From positions 31,825,501-31,889,500 of the forward strand of contig OW203987.1 of assembly GCA_934047225.1 (NCBI GenBank): DNA of 64,000 nucleotides. The letters are read 5' to 3'. This DNA is from Ypsolopha sequella (Eukaryota > Arthropoda > Insecta > Lepidoptera > Ypsolophidae). The notes under the pieces were generated by a model, which made no database searches, was not told the origin of the DNA, and saw nothing but the letters and a program-made list of their open reading frames with translations. This document shows, piece by piece, positions 1 to 11,812 of the stretch (position 1 is the stretch's first letter; each line of letters starts with the position of its first letter). Both the position numbers and the translations under genes were made by a program.

Positions 1-1049
1 TTGAACAATTCTTTTTTTGTTTGAAAGAGTATACTTTTAGGTAGGTCCCATTTTGGGTTTGGTCATGATCTGATAAAGGTCTTCAGAGATAGGCAGTAGA
101 ACTCCTCAGAAAATGACAGCATATCTCTCGAAATTGAGGCAATCGCTATGTACTTGGGTGCTGATTACAAGGTATTACTTGAAAATCGACATTCTTCCAC
201 CTGACCTTCGATCCTGGCTTCATCAACATATTCACCATAGAACTCTTCAACGGATCAGAGCACATAACTAGAGATTGCGGCAATCACTGCGTTAGGGTGC
301 TGATACAAGGGTATTATTTGGAGATTATCAGAATACCCACCTGACCTTCGATCCTGGCTTCATCACCATAGAACTCCTCAACGGATGACAGCACATAACT
401 TTAGATTGCGGCAACCAGTTTGTGTTAGGGTGCTCCTTGCAGGGCATTGCTGAAAATTGCCAGTGTACCCACCTGAATTTCGATCTTGGCTTCAACACCG
501 TAGAACTCTTCAACGGATGACAGCACATAACTCGAGATTGCGGTAATCATGTTGTGTTAGGGTGCTGATAGCAGGAAGCTTCTCAAACATGGCTACTTAT
601 ACTCACTTGAACTTCGTTTCATATTAACACCACGTTTGCAAGAACTACCTATACCTCACAATTTAACCCAGCAACACTAAAAAATGTGAAATAAAATAAA
701 CTTTTAACAAAAAAATAGCAACCGACTTCAATAGTAACAGCAGTCATTCACTAAAAAGTTAATAATAATTCTATAAAGACCGATGGTACCGAAGCAACAC
801 TTTTGCCGACTTCTTTCTTCCTGAAACATTATGTTATCTAGAAGTCGGCGTATTTCCTACGATATAGCAACATAGAAACCAATATAAGAACGCCGACTTC
901 TAGATAACATAACGTTTCAGGAAGAAAGAAGTCGGCAAAAGTGTTGCTTCGGTACCATCGGTCTTTATAGAATTATTATTAACTTTTTAGTGAATGACTG
1001 CTGTTACTATTGAAGTCGGTTGCTATTTTTTTGTTAAAAGTTTATTTTT
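1..1049 (+). mobile_element. Dispersed palindrome-ended element, copy 1 (cut by window edge)
   Basis: The sequence matches positions 4800-5953 and 11813-12934 almost base for base, so it is one of three copies of one element; the left end lies outside the window. The interior contains repeated segments resembling GACCTTCGATCCTGGCTTCA followed by text about the local peak ACGGATGACAGCACATAAC, itself an old internal tandem duplication. The right end is a long inverted repeat: arms about 695-851 and 890-1049, separated by about 38 nt. No transposase or reverse transcriptase is visible, so the element is non-autonomous. Superfamily unknown. Confidence 0.75.
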
Positions 1050-1474
1050 CCATATGTATAAAAATTTATAATAATTTAACATTAAAAGAAAACAAAAGTT
1101 TCAATCATTTCCAACAAAACTTAAAAGACTTTCTCTTAAAAAAATGTTATTATAGATTACAAGAGTTTTTTTTAGAATTAAGTAATTAAGAATTAGAATA
1201 TCTAGTGAAATTGTTATATTTTCGTTGTAAACTTGTGTATAAGTACCTAATAATATTTAATATTAAAATAATAATTGTTAGTAAATTTATGCGATAAGAT
1301 AATATTATATTGTGATATTATTTAAAAATTAATTTAATTTAATTTGCTATGTCCTTACAGTGTCGTGTTTGATACAAGTTATGTTTATTGTAACACCCTA
1401 TATTGTACAACATTAATGCAATAAATATTTGAGTTTGAACAAAAGTTGTATTGTTGACTCAGCTATATTTTTAG

Positions 1475-2335
1475 GGTTCTGTAGTACCTAACAGGTACAA
1501 AAGGAAACTTTATGGTGAGACTCCGTTGTCCGTCCGTCCGTATGTCACAGTAGTGACTCACAGCCCCATAACTTTAGCACCGCTTAAAGATAAAGACATG
1601 AAATTTGACATAAAAATAGCATTAATTTGCCCACATATCAAGGAGTAAAAAAATATAAAAAATTTGAAATAGTTCAAAATATTTCCAAAACAAAAGTGAG
1701 AAAAATAAAAAAAAAATCCTAAAAATAATGTAAAGGTTTTTACCAAATTGTAGATATTAAAAATTTGATTGTAAAAATATATACTTTTAATATATTTTCT
1801 GGCACTGTTTTCGAGAAATCTTTAAAAAACCACAAGAATATCTCCGAAACTGGTAAACCAAAAAATATGAAAAATATGTCGATTACAGATCATAACTGGT
1901 CAATTACAGGATAACTATAATGATTAAAAAAAAGTTGATCATAAATGAGAAATATAAAAAAGTAGAATACTTAAATAAAAAAAATATATATAAAAATACA
2001 ATATGGGTATCAAATTGTAGGTATTAAAAATATAAAAATTGAAAAGCTGATTGTAAAAATATATAGTTTAGCCATATTTAATTGCATCTATTTCGAGAAA
2101 TCCTTGAAAAACCATACAAAAATGTATGTCTCCTCCCCTTGTCTTCAAAACTGGTGGACCGAAAAATATGAAAAAAAAAATCATGGTAATATGTGTTTAT
2201 GTGAAGATTACAGGAAAATTAAAGCTGTTGAGAAATTCATGAAAAAAATGACAACATTAAGTTTTATCATCCCCAATACGGAATTTAACCCTAGGCACGC
2301 AAGTCTGACTCGCACTTTGCCGGTTTTTGTCTTTG
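1475..2335 (+). repeat. Dispersed lepidopteran repeat, sense copy
   Basis: It begins near TTAGGGTTCTGTAGTACCTA, carries a CCGTCCGTCCGTATGTCACA block, and ends with AGTCTGACTCGCACTTTGCC. An inverted copy lies at 14706-15541. Shorter relatives with the same two ends are at 22570-22872 and 57252-57560. The interior contains an old duplication (two passes through a 'tttcgagaaatc' plus 'ggtaaacc' segment). No convincing coding capacity. The class (SINE-like or DNA element) is unresolved. Confidence 0.6.
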
Positions 2336-2604
2336 AGACGAGATGCTGCTGTGCTACTCGCAATATAACATTATTAAAGACAACGAGCCACGATGTAGGT
2401 ACCTATATTTTTATGATATCTAAAATAAAATTGTAGATAATGTTGCTCAGTAATGCGTTGGAAGCTTTATCTAATCGATGGCTTACTTGAGACATCGATC
2501 ATCGGTCTAATTACTGTGTCGATAACGGTAATCGTTAACAAGCAAGGTGGAGCTCCGATCTCACGTCACGTCGCAGGGTGCTGCCTAGTCTCGTTCTCAT
2601 ACAC

Positions 2605-2815
2605 CAGTCTCGCTGAATACAGACAAGCCTCACTGACACAGCTCAGCCTCGCTGACACAGCCCAGCCTCACTGACACAGCTCAGCCTCACTGAAACAGCT
2701 CAGCCTTGCTGACACAGCTCAGCCTCGCTGACACAACTCAGCCTCAATGACACAGCTCAGCCTCGCTGACAGAGCCGCCTCGCTGTCACAGCATGTAGCC
2801 TCCCCAGCCTCACCG
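2605..2815. repeat. Degenerate ~19-bp tandem repeat
   Basis: Imperfect copies of CTGACACAGCTCAGCCTCG, about ten. It grades into the 21-bp and 72-bp arrays that follow, which share the words CTGACACAGCCCA and CCTCGCTGACACAG, so the three arrays probably grew from one another. Confidence 0.8.
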
Positions 2816-2837
2816 ACATATCCCAGATTCAAAAACA

Positions 2838-2996
2838 CAACACAGCCTCGCTGACACAGCCCATAGCCTCGCTGACACAGCCCATAGCCTCGCTGACACA
2901 GCCCATAGCCTCGCTGACACAGCCCATAGCCTCGCTGACACAGCCCATAGCCTCACTGACACAGCCCATAGCCTCGCTGACACAGCCCAGCATTGT
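2838..2996. repeat. 21-bp tandem repeat, ~7 copies
   Basis: Nearly perfect copies of a unit containing ACAGCCCATAGCCTCGCTG. It lies between the 19-bp and 72-bp arrays and shares its core with both. Confidence 0.85.
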
Positions 2997-3912
2997 TAAC
3001 ATAGACCAGCCTAGCAGATACCAGAACAGTCCGCGCGCCCCGACATCGCTGACACAGCCCAGCATTGTTAACATAGACCAGCCTAGCAGATACCAGAACA
3101 GTCCGCGCGCCCCGACCTCGCTGACACAGCCCAGCGTTGTTAACATAGACCAGCCTAGCAGATACCAGAACAGTCCGCGCGCCCCGACATCGCTGACACA
3201 GCCCAGCATTGTTAACATAGACCAACCTAGCAGATACCAGAACAGTCCGCGCGCCCCGACATCGCTGACACAGCCCAGCATTGTTAACATAGACCAGCCT
3301 AGCAGATACTAGAACAGTCCGCGCGCCCCGACCTCGCTGACACAGCCCAGCATTGTTAACATAGACCAGCCTAGCAGATACCAGAACAGTCCGCGCGCCC
3401 CGACATCGCTGACACAGCCCAGCATTGTTAACATAGACCAGCCTAGCAGATACCAGAACAGTCCGCGCGCCCTGACCTCGCTGACACAGCCCAGCATTGT
3501 TAACATAGACCAGCCTAGCAGATACCAGAACAGTCCGCGCGCCCCGACCTCGCTGACACAGCCCAGCATTGTTAACATAGACCAGCCTAGCAGATACCAG
3601 AACAGTCCGCGCGCCCCGACATCGCTGACACAGCCCAGCATTGTTAACATAGACCAGCCTAGCAGATACCAGAACAGTCCGCGCGCCCCGACATCGCTGA
3701 CACAGCCCAGCATTGTTAACATAGACCAGCCTAGCAGATACCAGAACAGTCCGCGCGCCCTGACCTCGCTGACACAGCCCAGCATTGTTAACATAGACCA
3801 GCCTAGCAGATACCAGTACAGTCCGCGCGCCCCGACATCGCTGACACAGCCCAGCATTGTTAACATAGACCAGCCTAGCAGATACCAGTACAGTCCGCGC
3901 GCCCCGACATCA
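2985..3912. repeat. 72-bp tandem repeat, ~13 copies
   Basis: The unit contains CCCAGCATTGTTAACATAGA and CAGTCCGCGCGCCCCGACAT. Copies differ at a few sites only (ACATCG or ACCTCG, CCCCGAC or CCTGAC). As 72 is a multiple of 3, the minus strand stays open across it in more than one frame. These open frames are a by-product of the repeat. Confidence 0.95.
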
Positions 3913-4096
3913 CAGCGAGTATCGTTTGCTATCATCACATCTCATGTATGTGCTATGCGGGCAGTTTCAAGATCAAGATAGTTGTTTGTAACTGTCGATT
4001 CCAACTGGTATACAACTCAACGTTATTTTTAATCTTTGAAAAAAAATGTTAATAGTTGTCATCAAGGTTTTATTTAAATGTTTACGCCAATAAAGA

Positions 4097-4799
4097 AATT
4101 TTTTTTTTATTTTTTTTTTTTTTTTCCTATTTTTGGTCTACTTGCGATCGGTCTTTTGACCATAAGCAGGTATTTTGTGGGTGAAGAGCTTGTGGGTTGG
4201 TTGATACAGCTATCAAACAACCTTTATCGGTCTACTTCCTGTTATGCAATCCCAGGATTGTGTGCCTCTTCAGGCGTCCCACATCAGCATTACTAGTAAG
4301 CAAATCTGTTGCTAGGTTGTTTACGTGAGACAAAAGGCGGGCTTTGTATTTCACATTGCGTTCCTGTATTTCTTCAATCACTGTTGGTACTTCAAGGTAT
4401 TCATGAATTTCCATGGACTTTGTGAACCAGGGAGCGTTTACAATTTTCTTGAGGATGGCATTTTGGCATCTTTGCATGATCTCAATATTTGATTTACTTG
4501 CAGTGCCCCACAACTCGATCCCATAGGTCCACACAGGCTTTAGAACTGCTTTATAAATGAGGAGTTTGTTTTCGAGGGAAAGTCTCGACCTCGGGCTGAG
4601 GAGCCATTCTAAGTTTCGTATCCTTTCGTATCGTTCAGCTCATTTCTTTTCTGTTGGATATGGTGTCTCCAATTCTGTGCTCTATCAAGATGCATTCCTA
4701 GATATTTAACAGTGTTTGTGTGTGGGAGAGTCTCGTCACCCAGTTTTACTTCTGGGCAGTTGCCTCTGCGAAGAGTAAATGTTATGTGCATTGATTTTT
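4097..4799 (-). mobile_element. 5'-truncated Jockey-type non-LTR retrotransposon with poly(A) tail
   Basis: Two minus-strand frames are recognisable as the C-terminal part of a Jockey-clade reverse transcriptase. The upstream piece (4791-4609) has the VKYLGMHLDRAQNWRHHI motif. The downstream piece (4534-4232) has the thumb-type WTYGIELWG motif and VNAPWF. A frame change around 4610-4535 separates them: the bridging residues LLSPRSRLSLENKLLIYKAV are readable in another frame. A run of T on the plus strand at about 4099-4127 is the element's poly(A) tail, so its 3' end is at the low coordinate. Most of the element is missing, and its 5' side stops where palindrome element copy 2 begins. Not functional. 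Confidence 0.85.
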
Positions 4800-5953
4800 A
4801 ACCGACTTCAAAAAGGAGGCGGTTCTCAATTCGACTGTATGTTTTTTTTTTTTTTTTTTTTTTTTGGCGTTGTTACTCCATAACTCCGTCATTTCCCAAC
4901 CGATTTGAACAATTCTTTTTTTGTTTGAAAGAATATACTTCCAGGTAGGTCCCATTTTGGGTTTGGTCATGATTTGATGAAGGTCTTCAGAGATAGGCAG
5001 TGGAACTCCTCAGAAAATGACAGCATATCTCTCAAAATTGAGGCAATCGCTATGTACTTGGGTGCTGATTACAAGGTATTACTTGAAAATCGACATTCTT
5101 CCACCTGACCTTCGATCCTGGCTTCATCAACATATTCACCATAGAACTCTTCAACGGATCAGAGCACATAACTCGAGATTGCGGCAATCACTGCGTTAGG
5201 GTGCTGATTCAAGGGTATTACTTGGAGATTATCAGAATTCCCACCTGACCTTCGATCCTGGCTTCATCACCATAGAACTCCTCAACGGATGACAGCACAT
5301 AACTTTAGATTGCGGCAACCAGTTTGTGTTAGGGTGCTCATTGCAGGGCATTGCTGAAAATTGCCAGTGTACACACCTGAATTTCGATCTTGGCTTCATC
5401 ACCGTAGAACTCTTCAACGGATGACAGCACATAACTCGAGATTGCGGTAATCATGTTGTGTTAGGGTGCTGATAGCAGGAAGCTACTCAAACATCCCTAC
5501 TTATACTCACTTGAACTTCGTTTCATATTAACACCACGTTTGCAAGAACTACCTATACCTCACAATTTAACCCAGCAACACTAAAAAATGTGAAATAAAA
5601 TAAACTTTTAACAAAAAAATAGCACCCGACTTCAATAGTAACAGCAGTCATTCACTAAAAAGTTAATAATAATTCTATAAAGACCGATGGTACCGAAGCA
5701 ACACTTTTGCCGACTTCTTTCTTCCTGAAACATTATGTTATCTAGAAGTCGGCGTATTTCCTACGATATAGCAACATAGAAACTAATATAAGAACGCCGA
5801 CTTCTAGATAACATAACGTTTCAGGAAGAAAGAAGTCGGCAAAAGTGTTGCTTCGGTACCATCGGTCTTTATAGAATTATTATTAACTTTTTAGTGAATG
5901 ACTGCTGTTACTATTGAAGTCGGGTGCTATTTTTTTGTTAAAAGTTTATTTTA
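4800..5953 (+). mobile_element. Dispersed palindrome-ended element, copy 2 (complete)
   Basis: Starts at AACCGACTTCAAAAAGGAGG, followed by a poly-T stretch at about 4843-4865, and ends at AAAGTTTATTTTA. Length about 1.15 kb, the same as copy 3. The terminal inverted repeat has arms of about 157 nt near 5607-5754 and 5795-5953. The interior carries internally duplicated segments around CTTCGATCCTGGCTTCATCA. It lies directly against the Jockey remnant. Confidence 0.8.
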
Positions 5954-6450
5954 TGTAGCACTTGCTTTTATCCTCCATTGTCTAAATGACGAATAAAGAA
6001 AATGAAATAAAGAAAATAACGGTTTAATTTTAAGTTAAAAAGATATGAAAACTTTGTATAAACAGCTACATATATAGATAGAACGAGGCAGGCAGGTCTG
6101 TGCACAAACAGCGCTTGTCTTATCGGAGTCGCACTTGACGCCTACTCGATAACTGTTTCAGAATTCGCTCGATATCTCACTCCTGCTGCACATACACACA
6201 TATAGCTACCCTCGTATGTGTGCGTGTGAGCTCCAGTGATTCATTGCTACTTCGAAGATTATTGTTTACTTTAACTATGTACAAATTTAAGTGGAACATG
6301 ACCAATACATTGATCGAGAACGATAATACAAAAAATACCTACATGTTATTGCTAAATATGTACATGAAATTACTAAAGCTTCTCATACTAAGAAATTAAT
6401 AATATGCACCATTTCAGAAATAACAGGAAGAATGTGTATGATACGTGAAA
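5954..6450. other. No gene seen
   Basis: AT-rich unique-looking DNA between a mobile element and a 39-bp array. A more GC-rich stretch at 6080-6250 has no open frame that I can support. Confidence 0.5.
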
Positions 6451-7030
6451 TATGTCACTCGTGGATATCAGCAGCATGTAGCTAGAAGATACGTCACTCG
6501 TGGATATCAGCAGCATGTAGCTAGAAGATACGTCACTCGTGGATATCAGCAGCATGTAGCTAGAAGATACGTCACTCGTGGATATCAGTAGCATGTAGCT
6601 AGAAGATATGTCACTCGTGGATATCAGCAGCATGTAGCTAGAAGATATGTCACTCGTGGATATCAGCAGCATGTAGCTAGAAGATACGTCACTCGTGGAT
6701 ATCAGCAGCATGTAGCTAGAAGATACGTCACTCGTGGATATCAGCAGCATGTAGCTAGAAGATACGTCACTCGTGGATATCAGCAGCATGTAGCTAGAAG
6801 ATACGTCACTCGTGGATATCAGCAGCATGTAGCTAGAAGATACGTCACTCGTGGATATCAGCAGCATGTAGCTAGAAGATACGTCACTCGTGGATATCAG
6901 CAGCATGTAGCTAGAAGATATGTCACTCGTGGATATCAGCAGCATGTAGCTAGAAGATACGTCACTCGTGGATATCAGCAGCATGTAGCTAGAAGATACG
7001 TCACTCGTGGATATCAGCAGCGTGTAGATA
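6451..7030. repeat. 39-bp tandem repeat, ~14-15 copies
   Basis: The unit contains GTCACTCGTGGATATCAGCA and CATGTAGCTAGAAGATACG. The main variation is ATACGTCAC versus ATATGTCAC. The minus-strand 198-residue frame over it is a 13-residue repeat (MLLISTSDVSSSY) produced by the array. Confidence 0.95.
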
Positions 7031-7129
7031 GAAATCTTGTCTATTACTGGGCGTACTTACATAACATATGTGCACAAATAAAACTTATGACTTGCTTACG
7101 TTACGTTAATTCCATGCATCTATCCATCA

Positions 7130-7670
7130 TACTACTGTTGGATACTGTTGGGCATGGGTTTTCCCAAGATTTCGCCACTCTTGACGGCCTCGGTCCTCCT
7201 CATGTAGCTGCCACACGAGATGTGCTTTCGGTTGTCGCGTCGGTTTAGCGGGCACGAGGTCAGCCTACGCTACGCTTGCTGTTTAAGGTCTCCATTCTAA
7301 CGTCTTTTGGTCCAAAAAGCCATCATGTTGGCGACCAATATGGCCCCACTGACGTTTGAACTTCCTGATTCATCAGGTTATGTCGGTCACTTTCGATCTC
7401 CGGCGGATCTTCGAATTTTAACCATCAGAAATATTCCAAGTATAGCCGACTCCATAGCTCGCTGAGCGACTTCAAATCGGTGGATCAAGTCCTACGTCGA
7501 TAATATTATATAGATAATTCATCACATGAAGGACGCACTGGTTATACATTTTCGCCTTTGGCACTGACAGATAAACATACTTTTTAACCACTTTGATGTT
7601 GTCACTGTCAACGGATACATGACAGTTTGACATGACCTTGGTATTATCCAAATTCATCCCCAGGTCTATT
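7130..7670 (-). mobile_element. RTE-type retrotransposon remnant
   Basis: The minus strand reads MNLDNTKVMSN at 7657, then a KYVYL segment, resembling the RTE-clade reverse transcriptase word MNMDKTKVMSN...VYLG. Downstream (7470-7130, plus-strand text CATCATGTTGGCGACCAATA and CCATAGCTCGCTGAGCGACT) matches the usual order of the RTE C-terminal region and 3' end, ending in an ATCTATCCATC-type tail near 7118-7130. Frames are broken; 5' truncated. Confidence 0.65.
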
Positions 7671-7689
7671 CGTCTGGAAGAATTAAATT

Positions 7690-8528
7690 TAGAAAAATTA
7701 GGCTGCGCAGCATTTTCTCAAGTAACTGCAGCGATTCCCACTGTCACAATGTCATGTACTTTCCGTTCACGTTTATGCCTCATCCATTCTAGTCTAGCAT
7801 TTTAAAGACGTCTTCCTGACATTATATCCGAGAGATGGAAAGAAGGGTACCTATTGAAGGGTATAATAATTTGAAATATTCCGCTAAACATTCTTACCAT
7901 GCTATTCAAAATGCAGACTCAAGCACAGCCCGCCCTCCAGCATGAAACATGCACAAGCAAAGCAAGCAGTACGAGCACAAAATAAAGCCATCTTAAAAAC
8001 AAGCAAGAAAACTTATCGACACGTGTTTCGCCTCTAAACGAGGCATCCTCGGGATGTGTTGTCTGCCCGGAATCCATATTTAGCGGGAGCCGCGAATTGT
8101 TTGTCAGACACAACCATTTTAGCGGCTTATTTGCGTTACTACTCTAATGTTGCTATGACATTGTAGTTTTCTATGTGTTTAGGGTTCTGTACCCGTATTG
8201 TGTAGTGCTAAGGATTTTTTTGTGCACGAGCCGACTCTTACTTAGCCAAATTATTATTATTTGTTGTTTTAATTTGGCACATACTTGTTTTTCGGAAGTT
8301 TTGCAGCGCAGAAGTAAGTCAGGTTAATTAGAAGGCTATTTTTTATAACAACCCAAAATTAGTTTGGCCTACGACAAACTAGTTTATCTTGAGCTCGGGT
8401 TTAGCTGGTAACATAATAATATATTATATTAAAGATATCTTTATCTATCTATCTTTAAGATAGATCTGAATCAAATAACGTTAAAAGGTGCTAATTTTTT
8501 GAGGTTTCTTCTATGGGCACCACCTCTG
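7690..8528. other. No gene seen
   Basis: Mixed sequence. 7919-8113 has a moderately GC-rich minus-strand open frame of 64 codons without recognisable features; I do not call it. The remainder is AT-rich. Confidence 0.5.
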
Positions 8529-9203
8529 AGGCTATAGTGGTTGTTTATAATTTTCCGTGATATAGGCTATAGTTGTTATGTTTATTATGTTCCGTGATAC
8601 AGGCTATAGTTGTTATGTTTATTATGTTCCGTGATAGAGGCTATAGTTGTTATGTTTATTATGTTCCGTGATAGAGGCTATAGTTGTTATGTTTATTATG
8701 TTCCGTGATACAGGCTATAGTTGTTATGTTTATTATGTTCCGTGATAGAGGCTATAGTTGTTATGTTTATTATGTTCCGTGATAGAGGCTGTAGTTGTTA
8801 TGTTTATTATGTTCCGTGATAGAGGCTATAGTTGTTATGTTTATTATGTTCCGTGATAGAGGCTATAGTTGTTATGTTTATTATGTTCCGTGATAGAGGC
8901 TATAGTTGTTATGTTTATTATGTTCCGTGATAGAGGCTATAGTTGTTATGTTTATTATGTTCCGTGATAGAGGCTATAGTTGTTATGTTTATTATGTTCC
9001 GTGATAGAAGCTATAGTTGTTATGTTTATTATGTTCCGTGACAGAGGCTGTAGTTGTTATGTTTATTATGTTCCGTGATAGAGGCTATAGTTGTTATGTG
9101 TATTATGTTCCGTGATAGAGGCTGTAGTTGTTATGTTTATTATGTTCCGTGATAGAGGCTGTAGTTGTTATGTTTATTATGTTCCGTGATAGAGGCTATA
9201 GTA
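8529..9203. repeat. 37-bp tandem repeat, ~18 copies
   Basis: The unit contains TTATTATGTTCCGTGATAGA and GGCTATAGTTGTTATG. Variants are ATACAGG, ATAGAAG and GGCTGTAG. The first two copies at the left edge are more diverged, as expected for the edge of an array. Confidence 0.95.
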
Positions 9204-9299
9204 ACAACGAACACGTATTCTGTGAAATTTAAAAGACTTTAGATCCCTAGCTGTGACAGACGGACAGCGGAGGTGTAGTAAAAGTAATAGGGAAAGTAC

Positions 9300-9485
9300 A
9301 AACAAACGAAGGTAACTTCATCCATCAGCCTAGTTCGTCCACTGCTGGACATAAACCTTTCCAGGACTTTGCCACTCCCGGCGGTCATCCTGGAAGAATT
9401 GCCCATACTCACACACGCAGTCTGTTCCATATAAGGCCCGGCTATTAGGGATGTATATACCGCCATCCATCGGTCCCAGGCATGG
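9300..9485 (-). repeat. Retrotransposon 3'-end-like dispersed fragment
   Basis: Contains CATCCATCAGCCTAGTTCGT and CCACTGCTGGACATAAACC, words typical of RTE 3' ends in insect genomes (compare 20490-20542, read on the other strand). No usable frame. Confidence 0.45.
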
Positions 9486-9489
9486 TGGG

Positions 9490-10544
9490 CCTCCTAGTTT
9501 TTTGCCTGTGAGTGTTACCTTAACTTTACGAGGATAATATTCACATTACTTGTTTCTGGTTTACATGTCAAATACATTTAATTAAATATTTTAGGGTTAT
9601 GACCGAAACATAAACCTCACAAGCTATATTTGTTTATTATAATAGTGGTCGTTAAATTACCTATATATTAACTGTACATACTTTTGTACGTTATTGCAAG
9701 AATTGGGATGGAATATATCAGGATGTCAGCTGTCATTGTGAAGTGGTCGCGGAACGTTATCGCGTTGTACTGACGGAACGGACAGCCGTGTGACAGTCGC
9801 ACAGAGATACGTGCCTCCTCGCTCCTCTACATCTGCGATAACGTGATGCTCTTCTCATGCTCACTTATTAATACATGCTTTCTTACATAATGTCATAATC
9901 TACGTACGGTCGGGGAAAATTAACTGTAACCCACAACACAGGACCTTACGTCACTACTAATGGGTACACCTAAACACCGGGTGACAACGACATGGGTCGA
10001 CACTTATTTTCGAGGGCTTGTTTTATTCTGCAACATATGTAGACATTTTTTCCAGAGCGGGTTTTATTGTGGAGCGTATGTAGACACTTTTTTCCAGCGC
10101 GAGTTTTATTCTGCTTTTATGTCAGTTAATTCAGTTTGTACGACTCTACTGTAATTTATTTTTGACATCATTCACGTATTTGAATTCTTCAATATATTTA
10201 GTAAAGACACTGCACGCAAGTAAAAGATCTCCCTCGCAATATAATCTGGGGGCAAGTGCTTTTCCTCGGTATCCTTGATGATTGAAGCATAAGAGAGAAG
10301 TCAATGGCTTCGTTATAAGTTTGGTAGGAGAAAATCTTATGGGTTTGCGTCATCGTCACCGACATGCTAATTTGACAATTAAGTTATCACTTCTGTCGGC
10401 AGCATGCATGCCTATATATATTTTCTTTTTGAAACTTATTGTGTGTGTTATCAAATAAAAGGGCTTTATGAGCGGATTGCAAAAATCAACTACATTATTA
10501 TATTTGGGTGTTATTTAATGGTTAGCGTAGTATTGGTATTTTTG
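9490..10544. other. No gene seen
   Basis: Mostly AT-rich. A unique GC-richer patch at 9720-9860 has no supportable frame. 10000-10130 contains about three imperfect copies of a segment with ATGTAGACA and TTTTTTCCAG. Confidence 0.5.
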
Positions 10545-11217
10545 TGAGCAGAAATAACTAATTGATCAGCAACTCATGGTCAGCAAACATTTCAAAATAT
10601 AATCTGTGAGCAGAAACAGCTAATTGATCAGCAACTCATGGCCAGCAAACATTTCAAAATATAATCTGTGAGCAGAAACAGCTAATTGATCAGCAACTCA
10701 TGGTCAGCAAACATTTCAAAATATAATCTGTGAGCAGAAACAGCTAATTGATCAGCAACTCATGGCCAGCAAACATTTCAAAATATAATCTGTGAGCAGA
10801 AACAGCTAATTGATCAGCAACTCATGGTCAGCAAACATTTCAAAATATAATCTGTGAGCAGAAACAGCTAATTGATCAGCAACTCATGGTCAGCAAACAT
10901 TTCAAAATATAATCTGTGAGCAGAAACAGCTAATTGATCAGCAACTCATGGCCAGCAAACATTTCAAAATATAATCTGTGAGCAGAAACAGCTAATTGAT
11001 CAGCAACTCATGGCCAGCAAACATTTCAAAATATAATCTGTGAGCAGAAACAGCTAATTGATCAGCAACTCATGGCCAGCAAACATTTCAAAATATAATC
11101 TGTGAGCAGAAACAGCTAATTGATCAGCAACTCATGGCCAGCAAACATTTCAAAATATAATCTGTGAGCAGAAACAGCTAATTGATCAGCAACTCATGGC
11201 CAGCAAACATTTCAAAA
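10545..11217. repeat. 62-bp tandem repeat, ~11 copies
   Basis: The unit contains GAGCAGAAACAGCTAATTGA and CAGCAAACATTTCAAAATAT. The only frequent difference is CATGGTCAGC versus CATGGCCAGC, so the array is young or homogenised. Confidence 0.95.
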
Positions 11218-11359
11218 TCAATCAGCAATTTATGTCATTCTGGATGGCTGTAATTACTTTTGTACAGCATATTAATTATATAAGCTACAATGAGCTGCTC
11301 CTGTTTAAAACAATTTTGGTAAGCACTGAGGGTAAGCAAAAAATTCATTTTTCATTTTG

Positions 11360-11605
11360 CAATTGCTTCGGCGTTGCGGAAAGTGCAGCCCCTTCGCCTT
11401 TGCGTAACAAAGCACAGTCACTCATGCTCACCTTCGCAGCTTCGGCTTGTTGGTCACCGCCACTACCATACGGCTCGCACGGGTGCTTATGCTTTGTTTT
11501 ACGGCAGACGAGGGCTGCCCTTCCTCTACGCCTACAGCTTTTTATATACACTTTAGGGGTAGTACCCACAATACTGTATAGAGTTGGGGTGCTTTGATTC
11601 GATTT
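11360..11605 (+). repeat. Single-copy relative of the 57-bp repeat element
   Basis: Shares two blocks with 35600-36415: GCGTTGCGGAAAGTGCAGCC on the left, and the stretch from TTTTACGGCAGACGAGGGC to GTATAGAGTTGGGGTG on the right. At 35.6 kb the middle part is amplified to about 12 copies; here it is not. This is therefore the unexpanded form of one dispersed family. Confidence 0.7.
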
Positions 11606-11812
11606 TTTAACATATTCATATTCAGCCTATTTTTTGCATAGACATGTTTTCTCTGCTGATCAATCATGAAATCTTGCTGATTGCTGAAGTAGTTATTTTG
11701 CGGACTGAATGTTTATTACGCAAACTCATGTTATTGTAAGCTGCCTATTTATGATTTAATTTTTGACCATTATCTAAACTATTTGCGAAACAAAGATTGC
11801 TGCCTGATTTTT

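Noticed and set aside
2829..3938. Minus-strand frames with a 24-residue repeat
   Set aside because: 72-bp array; no start context, no gene structure.
4078..4296. 72-codon plus-strand frame starting MFTPIKKFFFYFFF
   Set aside because: It is the complement of a retrotransposon poly(A) tail and 3' end.
6388..6984. 198-codon minus-strand Ser-rich frame
   Set aside because: 39-bp array only.
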